A stretch of DNA of 64,000 nt from Mesocentrotus franciscanus (Eukaryota; Echinodermata; Echinoidea; Camarodonta; Strongylocentrotidae), in NCBI GenBank assembly GCA_037976565.1, contig CP137682.1:19870751-19934750 (forward strand), read 5' to 3'. Below are positions 24,101 through 32,866 of this stretch, in pieces. The notes beneath the pieces are model-generated. The model saw nothing but the letters and a program-made list of their open reading frames with translations. It was not told where the DNA came from and did no database searches. How positions within the stretch are numbered: the first letter of the stretch is position 1; every line of letters begins with the position of its first letter. The position numbers and the translations under genes are program-made.

Positions 24101-24776
24101 TATCATGCACTATTTCAAGCCACTAGTGAAATTATGGATTCCTCGGCGACAGAAATAGCACTATTTTCTTCGGGGCTATGCCCCTCAGAAAAAAAGTGCT
24201 GTTCCTGCCACCTCGATCCATAATTTCCACTAGAGCCTCTCAGTGCATGGTATATTTGTTTACTGGCGCTGGCCCTGTCTGAGACCAACACTCTACACAC
24301 CGTACCTTAACCCAACTGAGCATAATTCTCCATAGCAAACCTGACCAAAAAATGTCGAAAATAGTAGTCAATCTGATACATACCATTCCTTCGAACGGGG
24401 AATAGCGATCATGATTGAGATCGTCAGACCCAGTTTCTTCGTTCTCTATAGATCCTGAAAACATCCCGTTGTCGCCTGCATTATCTGAACTCCTGCGACT
24501 ACCGACTCGTCCGACATCGCCCACGCCATCATCCGTCTCTCTTTTCTGAACTGGTGATGTCTTCCCATTTGACGTCAATATCGCTTTCGAGTCTTTCCGT
24601 CGGCACTTCTCGTCAACGTCGATGTCCTTTTCGTCATCCTCATCGTCAGCAAAGATTTCGACTTTGACTTTCACGGCCGGTTTCGCCGTGGTTGATTTCG
24701 TCGATGACTGCGTTGCTTGTTTTTCTACATTCCCATTCTGCTTTTCGGTGTCGTTCGATTCTTCAGCACCTGCCAT
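1003..24776 (-). CDS. SAMD11: SAMD11-like SAND + SAM domain nuclear protein, 11 coding exons, complete
   Basis: Exons (high to low): 24776-24384, 22757-22428, 20524-20378, 19164-18988, 11920-11814, 10067-9781, 9375-9014, 8440-8358, 8015-7741, 7060-6987, 1317-1003. Each junction is GT/AG, all phases agree, and the sum is 2550 bases (849 residues plus stop). Layout: acidic, serine-rich N-terminus (1-131); Met/Pro-rich stretch (about 138-200); SAND domain (about 260-345, KDWK motif, C-terminal CECDTC); Ser/Asn/His-rich linker with basic patches; SAM domain (about 722-785) ending MGLKLGPALKIR; Pro-rich tail. The SAM sequence and the SAND end (GLLMAHPLMCECDTC) match my memory of human SAMD11, which is about 844 residues. 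Vertebrate SAMD11/SAMD7 are nuclear, Polycomb-linked repressors active in photoreceptors; that role here is inference. The least certain junction is the exon 2 acceptor. Introns are 0.34 to 7.1 kb, and the last carries a DIRS element. Confidence 0.88.
1893..2000. repeat. Right terminal repeat of the DIRS element
   Basis: It contains the 34-bp inverted match to the left end (1967-2000) and an 80-bp outer extension (1893-1972) copied in inverse orientation in the internal complementary region. The longer right end is normal for DIRS elements, whose two terminal repeats differ in length. Confidence 0.85.
2105..2218. repeat. DIRS internal complementary region (ICR)
   Basis: Bases 2105-2184 are an apparently exact inverted copy of the element's right end (1893-1972), and 2182-2218 an inverted copy of its left end (6809-6773). 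The two parts are contiguous, so the ICR mirrors the joined ends of a circular form. A hairpin with about 80-bp arms and a 132-base loop therefore exists between 1893 and 2184. Confidence 0.9.
2376..3358 (-). pseudogene. DIRS tyrosine recombinase, one apparent frameshift
   Basis: The N-terminal part (3358 to about 2960) holds the core-binding/SAM-like region (TKRQYKVYIKKWESFC, FLSDLFYNGNAGYSVINTAR). The catalytic part (about 2965-2376) has ALTSAQRVQTL (first catalytic Arg), HSTRAAS (His-x-x-Arg), QAGW and the nucleophile Tyr in FQKFYDRPL, so the catalytic set is present. The two parts are in different frames, and the break lies near 2955-2975 between VLNYL and TELYP. Such enzymes replace integrase in DIRS elements. 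Confidence 0.88.
3316..5259 (-). CDS. DIRS reverse transcriptase / RNase H / methyltransferase-like polyprotein
   Basis: An uninterrupted 647-codon frame. RT motifs: LILDLSELNKSV, SLDLRDAYYSVPIHP, LPNGLSSAPRLFTKLL and the catalytic GYLDD (about residue 215). RNase H follows at about 375-490, with acidic residues in LRSDASGAGWG, NYLETLAAG, LRLDNTTAVAYV and AGRDNVEAD. The C-terminal 130 residues (DIDLFASRLNAQ, WRPDP, FPPF, VVPNWPTQAWFP) match the methyltransferase-like domain usual in DIRS1 elements. There is no aspartic protease or integrase. It overlaps the recombinase start by about 40 bases in another frame, as is usual in DIRS. Confidence 0.92.
   Translation of the reverse strand: MSQNCSSISSEYTLPVGGRIKSFHDKWRAISNDPYILSAVQGYKIEFDPARFPSREKPFHTFKRNALESRQISSELLSLETKNVIERCSHSQGEFISNIFTRPKKSGGLRLILDLSELNKSVAYQHFKMDNINSAVLLLSPDCFMASLDLRDAYYSVPIHPESRKYLRFIWEGQLWQYKALPNGLSSAPRLFTKLLKPAFASLHNAGHVVLGYLDDTLIIGRSHRQATKAVTATSELLSELGFIIHPTKSVIEPVQEIKFLGFVLNSIDMTVTLPSDKKEELKETCTALLENATPSIRQVARVIGKLVAAFPAAQYGLLHYRELERGKIVSLRLNRGHFDRPMKLLDKARRELLWWIGHIDSSFRPINRRNPDLELRSDASGAGWGATNMTTHTGGRWNSQEAVIAKGNEINYLETLAAGLALKSFCSNMSHKHVLLRLDNTTAVAYVNAMGGVKSPHCNEAATHIWNWCIERDIWITAAHLAGRDNVEADTMSRKFNDRTEWMLNEREFERIAKHFGIPDIDLFASRLNAQVSTYVSWRPDPHALAVDAFTLDWRNLNFYAFPPFCLVPKCIQKIMADKAVGLLVVPNWPTQAWFPLLKDMIIGEPLFLPKSEKLLRQPVSNLSHPLSNLDLLCCRLGAAATDNKA
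5298..6598 (-). pseudogene. DIRS gag-like frame, broken by one frameshift
   Basis: The first part (6598-about 6095) encodes a basic, Ser/Lys/Pro-rich leader and a short heptad-like segment (IESLKERLNHFEGLLTKVV). The second part (to 5298) carries the conserved DIRS gag-like body, with motifs such as YPCPANC and LLFGDEL, and a Gly/Asn/Pro-rich end. The frames differ by one step. A GTTCCTCACCGGG motif occurs at both 6095 and 6118, 23 bases apart, so a 23-bp tandem duplication at about 6095-6140 explains the break. No zinc knuckle is seen. DIRS gag is poorly conserved, so the assignment rests mainly on position. Confidence 0.75.
6748..6809. repeat. Left terminal repeat of the DIRS element
   Basis: Bases 6748-6781 are inverted relative to 1967-2000, and 6773-6809 are inverted relative to the outer part of the internal complementary region (2182-2218). 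The outer edge is AAATAAAAT, and the shared AAA marks the crossover. Confidence 0.85.
6987..7060 (-). other. Exon 10 of the SAMD11-like gene: first half of the SAM domain
   Basis: A 74-base exon, too short to stand out as an open frame. It has a CTCCCGGCAG acceptor and a GTAAGC donor. With one base from exon 9 it reads DLTSWSISDVSHFVQSL then KGCEDYCP, the first two helices of a SAM domain (W-x-x-x-D-V-x-x-F pattern). It joins in phase 0 to exon 11, which starts VFREQAIDGEILPVLTEDHL. Seen directly from phase and motif continuity. Confidence 0.88.
7067..7740. other. Intron 9 of the SAMD11-like gene
   Basis: Between exons 9 and 10. It contains T-rich simple sequence near 7440-7500 and TAG/TTG triplet tracts at about 7615-7660. 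I see no coding exon. Confidence 0.6.
11655..11745 (-). repeat. tRNA-derived SINE head
   Basis: On the minus strand this has a pol III B box GGTTCGAATCC (11685-11675) and an A-box-like TGGTACAATGG upstream. The 5' and 3' ends do not pair as a tRNA acceptor stem, so it is a tRNA-like SINE rather than a tRNA gene. Related copies lie at about 43857-43920 and 60280-60340. Confidence 0.6.
12095..12142. repeat. (TA)n microsatellite
   Basis: About 45 bases of uninterrupted TA dinucleotide repeat in intron 4 of the SAMD11-like gene. Confidence 0.95.
12640..12722 (+). repeat. SINE 3' tail ending in ATT repeats
   Basis: The segment AAAAGCTATTTGGAAGCGCA through to (ATT)n resembles 47825-47915 (AAAAGCTCTTTGGAAGTTCA, through ATAACGT to ATTATTATTATTATT). 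Two dispersed copies with a shared 3' end and ATT tail suggest a SINE or LINE 3' end. Confidence 0.5.
12723..17579. other. Intron 4 interior, no gene recognised
   Basis: AT-rich intron sequence with short simple repeats (CA-rich at 13345-13400, CT-rich at 14305-14360, GA-rich at 15255-15300). The open frames here lack splice signals and conserved sequence, and no further exon of the gene fits by phase. Confidence 0.55.
17580..17867. mobile_element. Foldback MITE with long inverted repeats starting GGGGG
   Basis: The left arm begins GGGGGTGTTTCATAAAGACT (17580) and the right arm ends GTCTTTGTGAAACCCCC (17867). The inner arms share TAAGATCGACTTTAAGTTGG, so the inverted repeats extend about 50 bases, then decay around a short centre. 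Confidence 0.8.
17937..18341. mobile_element. TTAA-flanked MITE, complete copy
   Basis: TTAA at both edges (17937-17940 and 18338-18341) encloses a 397-bp element. Its ends are inverted: AGATAAAGACCAGTTCTGG on the left and AGGTAAAGACCCGTTTTGG read inward from the right. TTAA target duplications are the signature of piggyBac-type transposition, so this is probably a non-autonomous piggyBac-like MITE. Inverted or partial copies lie at 25444-25860 and 26130-26345. Confidence 0.75.
18988..20524 (-). other. SAND-domain coding exons 3 and 4 of the SAMD11-like gene
   Basis: Exon 3 (20524-20378, 49 codons) and exon 4 (19164-18988, 59 codons) are both phase 0 and together encode the SAND DNA-binding domain. 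Exon 3 carries the start (LEVACGSNSALLYVNKL, then a KGQC motif). Exon 4 carries DRWYTPNEFQ, the diagnostic KDWKRSI helix and the C-x-C-x-x-C end. Donors are GTAGGT and GTAAGT; acceptors follow pyrimidine-rich stretches. SAND domains (Sp100, AIRE, NucP41/75, DEAF1) bind DNA through the KDWK loop, which is intact here. Confidence 0.88.
21117..21450 (+). repeat. Pyrimidine-rich TTC/TTG triplet tract
   Basis: About 330 bases of imperfect TTC, TTCTT and TTGTTG repeats in intron 2 of the SAMD11-like gene. It makes spurious Leu/Phe/Ser-rich open frames and is not coding. Confidence 0.85.
22428..22757 (-). other. Exon 2 of the SAMD11-like gene: methionine/proline-rich low-complexity segment
   Basis: A 330-base, 110-codon exon. 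It begins VRFDDCC, then runs through MMPNGMMHMPDGM and repeated PMGM/MAMP motifs, then a Ser-rich stretch and DYEVQENVSGVAVAYY before donor GTAGGA. Roughly one residue in three over its first half is Met. No folded domain is recognised. The chosen acceptor (CTGTAAG before GTGAGG) keeps phase with exon 1. An alternative AG at 22735-22736 would break the frame unless exon 1 ends differently. Confidence 0.7.
23565..23621. repeat. Near-perfect hairpin with CRE-like ends
   Basis: The arms 23565-23587 and 23599-23621 are exact inverted copies (23 bases), each ending in the palindrome TGACGTCA, around an 11-base spacer. A second palindrome (CCATGGTATAGTGCACTATACCATGG, in two halves) is nested in the left half. 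It lies in intron 1, about 0.8 kb from exon 1. Confidence 0.85.
23723..24041. mobile_element. MITE with GGGTGGTATTC inverted ends
   Basis: GGGTGGTATTC at 23723 and GAATACCACCC at 24041 are exact inverted ends. The subterminal sequences AAGTTAAGCC / GGCTTAACTT are also inverted. AAT flanks both ends and may be the target duplication. Confidence 0.75.
24101..24255. mobile_element. Short foldback element in intron 1
   Basis: The left edge TATCATGCACTATTTCAAGC and right edge GTGCATGGTATA are inverted, as are CACTAGTGAAATTATGGAT and ATCCATAATTTCCACTAG inside. About 150 bp, next to exon 1. Confidence 0.6.
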
Positions 24777-24900
24777 AGTCCAGTTGGTTGACCGGTGACG
24801 TATTCACTTTGTGACGATATTAAGCTCCAGTCTTCGGAAGTATTACGTCACTTTAAGATACGTATTGTCCTTTCCTTTCAAAGATGACTGCTCCTCCTTT
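24777..24900 (-). promoter_or_regulatory. Putative 5' leader / promoter side of the SAMD11-like gene
   Basis: On the minus strand upstream of the ATG at 24776, a TGACGTAATACTTCCG stretch (CRE-like plus ETS-like core) lies about 60-75 bases before the start. No strong splice acceptor is seen between it and the ATG, so exon 1 may begin here. Motif-based only. Confidence 0.3.
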
Positions 24901-25443
24901 TAGGAAGAAAAAAAAAACGAAATTATACATGTTACGACAACGACAAGATTTTTTAAAATGTAAATGAAGAAAAAAATAATGCACATGCAAAAGTGTTGAA
25001 GAAGCAAGGCAATGCTTTTTGTTTAATAGTTTTGTTGAATAATGAAGAATATGATAAATACCATGCTGTCGATACGAAAAGTTGAAGTGTTGACATACTT
25101 GTAAGAAAATAATGATAAAATATTGCGCGCGGGCTGTGGTCACTCATCACACCAAAATGTTGAAATACTGCATACTTCATAATGCTTGGGAAAAAAAATG
25201 TTGACCGTTTCGTCCTATACTAATACTTAAATACTATATTTTGATATAAGATATGCACAATGGCCTATAAAAGTTACATTTGCAAAATTAGTTTGAGTCC
25301 AAAAAGATAGGTCCAAACATTTGATGGATATTATTATTTTTTTAATCTGTCTACTTGTGTGTCATATTAGAATAATGCTTTTATCGGTGGCGGGCGCGGG
25401 GAGGGGTGAGGGTTGGTACAGTAAGATTTATTCATCATTAAAT

Positions 25444-25860
25444 CACATTAAAGGTAAAGACCAGTTTTGGAAACGCCCCTCTCTCAAAAAAATGAAATGG
25501 AAGCTCTCATTGCCAATCATGTGAAAGAATATGTTTTGACTAATACGTGATGATACAAATTTTGCCGGGAAACCGCCTCCTAATTGATATAGACCCCCTA
25601 TTTGGTAAATTATTATATCTATTGGGACCAAATAGATATCGCGCACGTGGTCGCGTAGTCCCATATACATCTTTCTGTGTACAGTGCTTGTAACTTTACC
25701 GAGGCTGGGCCAAATTTCTTATCATTTTGATGATTCCAGAACCTTGCAGTACACACCAATACTTATATGCTAGATGATCAACCTTTTCTGATCGATTCCA
25801 CAACGTGTCTTTCAAAATGCAATCGCATGACCAGAACTGCATGGTCTTTATGTCGGCCAC
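25444..25860. mobile_element. Second copy of the TTAA MITE (inverted relative to the first)
   Basis: It starts at a TTAA (about 25448) followed by AGGTAAAGACCAGTTTTGG and runs as the reverse complement of 17941-18337, ending near TGCATGGTCTTTAT with a degraded right end. Divergence from the first copy is small over most of the length. Confidence 0.75.
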
Positions 25861-26129
25861 GAAATCAGGTGCACATCGTCAAAATATAGAAAAGTTTCGG
25901 CAAGACAGAAGCTGAAAGGGCTATGCATTAAAACAAAAAAGGGCTTCCGTTCTTATAATGCCTTCACATTTTGACAAAATATAAACGTGATCAGTGTGGA
26001 GGGCCATAAACGAGCGGGGGTAGGCCTATACATTATACACCATCAAACTTGAGACTGTTCTTTTAACTTGGTGCGTTTCTATATACATTCAATATCTTGA
26101 TTTTTTCATATGAAAAAAATTGTTGACAC

Positions 26130-26345
26130 CTGCAAAATCATTTCAAGATAAAGTTGAGTTCTGGCCATGCGATTGCATTGTGAAAGAAACGGTGTGGAAT
26201 CGATCAGGAAAAGGTGATCATGTAGCATATAAGTATTGGTGTGTACTGCAAGGTTCTGGAGTCATCAAATATATAATGATAAGAAATTTGGCCCAGTCTT
26301 GGTAAAGTAACAAGCACTGTACACAGAGAGATATATATGGGATTA
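26130..26345 (+). mobile_element. Truncated third copy of the TTAA MITE
   Basis: It matches the left half of 17941-18337 (AGATAAAG, GAGTTCTGGCCATGCGATTG, AAGTATTGGTGTGTACTGCA) and stops after about 215 bases within the segment before ATATGGGA. Confidence 0.75.
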
Positions 26346-27369
26346 CACAAATAATTATGTGGCATAAAAATCGGGCCTCATTTTTAAGCTGTTAGTTGTC
26401 ATATTTAGAATATGAAGGCATTTGAAGAGCCATGCTTTTCAGGGAACATTTTTTCTCTGATGTTCTTCCACACTTGCATAATACAATGATAACGCTCACA
26501 AATTATTTGTCACCTCTCCCCAGAATTCAACCTTCTTTATAAGTCATGAATTATTGGTACATTTTATCAGACTGCCCCCTCCCCAAAGCTCACAAATTAT
26601 TATGGTAAGCCCCATTGTATCAATGCCATGGAATATGTCTGCTATTTTCTATCTCCGTAGCGACATGACTTTGTTTTCGAGCTATTTATCAAGGTAAACT
26701 GCTCCAAACCCACGCCAAAGGAAGTTGCCACAGGAAAGAACGGAAATCGACGGAAATTTGGCCTGACCGATGCTACCGGGTCATGCGCCTCGGAAAAAAG
26801 GGTATTCTCTTTCTCGATACAACGAACAAACAGCGAACGAATCGAAGAATGCGATAGAATATGAACGTCGAAAATCGTTGTAGGACTTATGGAAGTCGTG
26901 GCTTCAATACGTCACCTCAAACGAGTTCGAGTACGTGGGTTTTTGTTTGTTTGTTTGGTTCTGTGCTTTTTTTTTAAAGTTTGTTGTTGTTTGTTTCCTC
27001 GCTTCCTTGTTTGAATGCTTGGTTGCTTGTTTGCTTGTATTATTGCAGAAACGTCATAAAGCACCGAAATTTCAATTATTACATAATTGATATACCTAGA
27101 AAGATCAAAATACTTGCATTGACAGTGGCAACCTTTTTTTCGAAAAAAATAAACATTGTGCTATTACACACAAAACACAATTTTTTTTAAACCAGGGCAT
27201 CATTGTAATTAGATTTAATGAACGGATTCAATTTGAGAGGGAAGATGTCCAAAATAGGCAAAATATGGCCCTGTTTGATGCAATAATAATGTAACAAAGT
27301 TTCTCCAAACTTGGTTTTGACCACGCTACCAATAAACTAAAGGAATAACCGACAATTTCGTATTGAGAT

Positions 27370-27515
27370 CCCCCTTCTCTCTCTCTCTCTCTCTCTCTTT
27401 CTCTTTTTCTCTCCCCCCCCCTCTCTCTCTCTATATCTCTCTCTCCCTCTCGCATCCCCCTCTCTCTTTCTCTGTTACTCGTTTACTCCCCATCTTCCCC
27501 ATATTCCCCTCTCTC
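27370..27515. repeat. CT-rich microsatellite tract
   Basis: Runs of CTCTCT broken by short C and T runs. The Arg/Glu-rich open frame on the opposite strand is an artefact of this tract. Confidence 0.9.
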
Positions 27516-29230
27516 TCTCTATACAATGAAAGCTAAACATCTACTACAAAATTACACAAAATACTTCATCCATATTCTGTCAGGGTAGTTCATGAAATTT
27601 GCATATAAATAATTATGATGTAAAGGACGGTCTAAAAACAATCAGATTCTGTTGTCATAATCATTGAGCGCTGTTGCGTACGTGGCACGTGATGAAAACA
27701 ATGACTTTGTAATCACATGATCATTCAAATTCTTGTCGACTTACTAGCAACAATTATCTTTTCCATTTCCATTCGTTGACCTTAAAGGAAGCTAAGCGGA
27801 AAATAATTTCAAAGGTTGACATTTGGAGATACGACGGTTAATAACGCGAATAATAATTATAGACTTTTTTGTAAGTTAAAAGTAGGGAGAAAGAAAGGAG
27901 ATAAAACGAGAATATAAAATATAGGGTCGGCTGGAAGCAAGATATAGATATATTCAAATTACAGAGAAAGCCTGATAAAAAATTATGGGGAATAGGGAGG
28001 GGAGAGAGAGAGAAAAAAGAGAGAGTGCAAGAAAGACAGAGAGGTTGAGAGAGTTTCAATTGGAGAGGGAGGATGCCCAAAATAGGCAAAATATGTTTGA
28101 TTCGTATGTTTTGTTATTTTTTCTTCAAGCTTGTTTTTGACCACATTACCAATAAATGAGACAGAGATACAAAAGAAATACAGATAGACTGGGTAAACAA
28201 GAGGCAATGGAGATGGAGAGATAGAGAGAAGGGGTACAGGATGATGAAAGAGAAATTGGGGGCACAGACTTGGCCGCCCCGTATATAGAGGCTTAAGTCA
28301 GAGAGAGAGAGAGAGAGACAGAGAGGTGGGGGGACAGAGAGAGACAAAAGACGAGGAAATGGAAATGAGGGGAGGGGGGCGGAGCACACACTTGGCAGCC
28401 CCATGATACAGGGACAACCGAGGGGGGGGGGGCAAAGATTGGCCGCCCCGTAGAGGCTTGCTTGGGCTCGATAAGGCCAACATAGATAATACCAAGTTTC
28501 CGCTAGCTCCGCGACGACTGACGTCATAGAGGCGAGGCTTGTTTCCGCATAGGGGCTACAGCACAATTTCAACCATGGATAGCAGCTTATACCACAAGTA
28601 ACTTTGAAACAATGACATAATAAAAAGCAAACCAAAAAGGTCGATGAAATCAAAATATTGTTCTTTTCAGCTGCAAAAGACAAAACAATACTTGTAAATC
28701 TTACTAACAGACGATTCTTGTACTCAAGATATTGAAGACAACTTGTTTTTCTTTGTTTGTTTGTTTGTTTATTTTATTTTAGCACGGTGGCATACTTCAG
28801 CCAAGGGCTGTTCTTCAGCATGGCCGTGCAACTCTTGTTGGAAAAGAATTGTAGTACCATGATTACAAGGTATCCACATTAATGTTGTCTCGACGATAAG
28901 ATGTTGGGTATATTATAGGATCGCTTTATATCAAAATCATTCATGATTAATGAAATCATTCAAATAAGGAAGTGTGATGTAATTCACAAGAATCAAACAA
29001 ACATGAATGAAATAACATGGACCAAACATGCATGTATATTATAGAAAGTACTAACGAAAAGAAAAAATATGTATAATAGGAAGACTTGATACACTTGACA
29101 CTATCATGATTCTAGGTTGAACCCATTTAATAGTATTGTAGGCATATTTAATTTGTATTGTAAAATATATCAAATATAAAAAATTCAAAACCCAATGCAA
29201 GGGCACCGTATAAACGGCATTGTCACGAAT

Positions 29231-29601
29231 CTTAAAGCCCCTCTAAAGTGTTTGGAGCCCCAAATTCGCCAAGAATTTGATAGCAATATATCACTTAATT
29301 TGTATCATATTATAATGTGAAAGAGGATGTCATTTAAGACACACTTCTGCAAAGATTTCCACAAAAAAATGAGTTTAAAGACAAAATGATAAACGAATAC
29401 ATAAATTGGGTTTCTGTTGTACGCAGAAAATGTAAATTTTGAATTCTTTCATCAATATTACTAATACTTCACACACATTTGTTTTGAAAATCCTTGTAGA
29501 TATGTGTCTTAAATGACATCCTCTTTTGACATTATGATACAATTTAAGTGAAAATTTGCCATCAAATTGTTGGGGCTCCCAAAACTTTAGAAGGTCTTTA
29601 A
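29231..29601. mobile_element. Foldback element, about 370 bp
   Basis: The left arm (TAAAG, TCTAAAGTGTTTGG, GAGGATGTCATTTAAGACAC) and right arm (GTGTCTTAAATGACATCCTC, CTTTA) are inverted over roughly 130 bases with scattered mismatches around a short centre. Confidence 0.75.
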
Positions 29602-29680
29602 TTATTATTCACGGTGGTTAAGACTTAATCTATTCGCACGCGCTATAAAAAGAGTTGGTAAATGGGAGACTTCAATATGC

Positions 29681-29980
29681 CATTTTCGTAATGTAATCAA
29701 ATTTAATACACATTAATATTTGTTAAGTGCCTCGTTACAAATTATTTCATTCAACTGTAACGAATAATTGTATTTCGATAGTCAGAATGCGAATTAATAC
29801 ATTACCTGTTATAGGTATATAGGACGAGCCATAATTTTTGTTCTACCTAGCAAACATTTATGTATGCAATTCGCAATCTGACTATTGAAATACAATTATT
29901 TATAACAGGTGAATGAAATAATTTGTAACGTGGCGTTTAACAAAGATTTATGCATTAAATTTGATTACATTACGAAAATG
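29681..29980. mobile_element. Foldback element, 300 bp
   Basis: The ends CATTTTCGTAATGTAATCAA and TTGATTACATTACGAAAATG are exact inverted copies. The arms continue with ACAAATTATTTCATTC and its complement. It lies about 80 bp from the previous foldback. Confidence 0.85.
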
Positions 29981-31529
29981 TTCTATAAGCGCAATTCACT
30001 TCGTGATTGTTATTGTTTTCAGTTACTCATGTGTAAATATGGGGTGATGGGGTGATTTTTAAAACATGTAGGGCCTAGTATATCTTCTATCTATTTAGTG
30101 AAACATCTGAAGCAATAGAAAGTGTGATCTAAAAGTAGTTTTTGGCTTCTGATATTATACACTGACAAGTTTAGACACCACAACAGGGGGATATGGAGAA
30201 GGGGGTCATGTCTGTTTGATTTTCCTCCATGAACCGAAACATGGGGGAACAGAGGGAATTCGGGGTAGGGGTTATATGAGTTTAGGTGGGTTGTTGCGGA
30301 ATATTACGTCTTTCGCGTCTAGACGACTACAATGGCTGTCGTTTTTGTCACGCTCACAAAAACAATAACAATAAACCAATAACGTTGATTTTTGCTAGTT
30401 ATAGCTTATCATAACCTTAATGTACAAAACAAGGAGCACCTGCTAGTGCGTTAGCACCGGTAAGTGGGGGTAAGTTTGGCAAAAAGGGGGCTGGAAGATA
30501 AGAGAGAGAGAGAGTGAGGGAGAGAGGGACTGATACCCCTTTGAGAGAGACGAGACGAGGGATGAAGATAAAGGAAATAGCCTCTCGAAGATCTTCCCAT
30601 TTCGTTTTATTGTCCAGCGAGTAAAAATAGACGCCCTCCCCCCCCCCCTACTTTGATATCTCCGCCTTATTATGTAAGCGCAATTTCGTTGTTTTGTTTA
30701 GCTATGTATGATGTCATATAGTAATACAAGCTATAAAAGGTCCAACATGACGCATTCAATGAAAATATTTTGGCGACAGAATTTGGTCTACAAAAATGTC
30801 ATCGCCAGCGATCCGTCTCACATCCCACGGCAATTTACGTCAAAAGCCAGCATCACTCACGATTTATAAGTTTTCTCTCTGATCATGGTGATACTATTTC
30901 AACATAGGCTACGGTATTAGACCATTCGTGAAAATTATTAAGGGGCACAATCGACCCGTGCCCCCTTTCAAACCCAATATTGCGTTCCTGAAGTACACAA
31001 AAACATTGTCTTCTTTCTGCTTGCCAGCGATTTGTAAGAATTAACCCCTCCCCCCTTCCCCTCCCCTCCCCCTTCCACTCCCCCTGTTTTATAACCCACC
31101 CCTGTAATGGAAGGCGTACATGTAGCTATAGGTCTTAATGCAGTGATTGTTAGAAGATCAAAGAGGCCCGTATAGAGCTAAAAAATGCAGGTTTATGGTT
31201 TATGGTTGTTAGACTATGCAGCTGTACTCACGGCACGTGCCCCCAGTCAAATGTTGAAGAGACAAAGAGACAGACAGACAGACAGAGAGAGAGAAAGAGA
31301 GAAAGAGAGAGGAGGAGAGAGACGGGGAGAGGGAGGAGAGCGAAAAGGGAAAAGAGGATTATTGAGACGTGAGAAGGAGATGCTATGACCATGCAGCTCT
31401 CTCCCCTCTTCATCATAAGCCTGGTTAACATGCATTTCGTCCATCGAGGAGAAAGACCATGCAGCCCCTCCCCGATGATGGCGATGTCCAGTGGACCCTA
31501 GTCTGGATTAACTCTGTGCCCTCAAACTA

Positions 31530-31725
31530 TATGTCGCAGTCGAGTGGTTTAATCACCGGTTCGAGCACCGGCGTGAAACTTAAGTATATGTCCTTCTGCA
31601 AGGCATTTTTTCTACATTGCTTCTTTCCACCTAGATGCTAAATGGGTTCCCGATAAGGTGCAAATGTCATTGTGACTGGAAAGCTTTAGTATGTCTGTAT
31701 GCCATTATTATACTAAATCAACTTT
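31530..31725 (+). repeat. tRNA-derived SINE
   Basis: An A-box-like CGCAGTCGAGTGG and B box GGTTCGAGCACC are followed by TGTCCTTCTGCAAGGCATTT and CCACCTAGATG...ATGGGTTCC. This is the body pattern of a tRNA-headed SINE common in marine invertebrates. Confidence 0.6.
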
Positions 31726-32483
31726 GAATGAAATCGTGAAGAAAGCAGAATGATGTGCGCTACTGTTTCAAAGACTTGGCCATCAATTCTGGTCAGCATT
31801 TACCAAAAGCGGGAAGTGAGACTGAGAACCAGTCAAAGGCTAGTTGAAATCATTTCAGACGGGAAGTCCCTGGGACACTTCCCTCTTCTAAGTTAAATGA
31901 AATGACACGGGCGAGGGGCTACAGAGCGGATAAAGTCAAAGCCTCGTACTGAGATCGAGCTGATGACGAGTTCACGACTTCTCGCCCCGCGCTGCTTCCT
32001 CTCCTAGTTACCGCCTCTCCGCTCCTAAATTCGCCACGTCCGCCGGCGACGTATGAGCCATTTTGGGATGACTCAGCGGGGAAGGCGTAATACGTGAGGA
32101 CGGAGACAGGAAACGGGGGACGGGGAAAGGTAGCAGGGTGTCGAAATGACCGTCCGTGGTATATTTTTAAACCTTCTCACATTTAGGCTTCGAGTGTGAC
32201 AATCCTTTTCTGTTTTGGGCATCTTAACCTATCGTCGCAAAGGCAGCGAATGATGCAAGTACGTACGTAGTCATCTTACGCAGATCGTGGCAGAGTATGC
32301 ACAAAAGAGACAACCCCCCCCCCCGCCCGCGAACAGATCAGTATTCAAACTTGGGATTCTAAACAAATTATTGTTCTTGATGTCCCAAACACAAGCTCTT
32401 CTTTTGAGGTATTCGCTTCCTACTGTTCAATGCTTGCCCAGTATCTCTGTGGGTGTAGGCCTATTGATTTCGGCGTTGTCAAA

Positions 32484-32513
32484 CCAAAGAGATATCACAT
32501 GATATCTCTTTGG
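32484..32513. repeat. 30-bp hairpin palindrome
   Basis: CCAAAGAGATATCA and TGATATCTCTTTGG are exact inverted arms separated by CA. Short, isolated, function unknown. Confidence 0.8.
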
Positions 32514-32707
32514 TCAAACACATTGTACCGTATGTTGTCAGGAGGAAATAAATGTGAAAGATTTGTAATCTTTCATTAATTGTAATAGAAAATCAGAGTG
32601 AATGAAAACACTTGAGAATCACAAAAACTTCCAAATTATTTTGCTGAATACTCGTATTGATCATGAAAGCATGTCACTAGGGAACAAAATACGATATTGT
32701 TACACCA

Positions 32708-32866
32708 GGGGGGCATTTCATCAACATTTGTCCACCGACAACTGTCGGCGCCGACTAAATTTGACCAATCAGACGCCTGGAAAATAGTCAGTGACAATAA
32801 AATTGTCGGTGAAAATGATATTAGTCGGTGAAAACCACCGACTAATTGTTTCATGAAACGCCCCCC
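32708..32866. mobile_element. Small foldback MITE with GGGGGG ends
   Basis: The left end GGGGGGCATTTCATCAA and right end TTTCATGAAACGCCCCCC are inverted, with inner inverted segments (CCGACAACTGTCGG, TAGTCGGTG / CACCGACTA). About 160 bp. Its ends resemble those of the 17580-17867 foldback. Confidence 0.75.

Noticed and set aside
27228..27455. Arg/Glu repeat protein on the minus strand
   Set aside because: Artefact of the CT/GA microsatellite.
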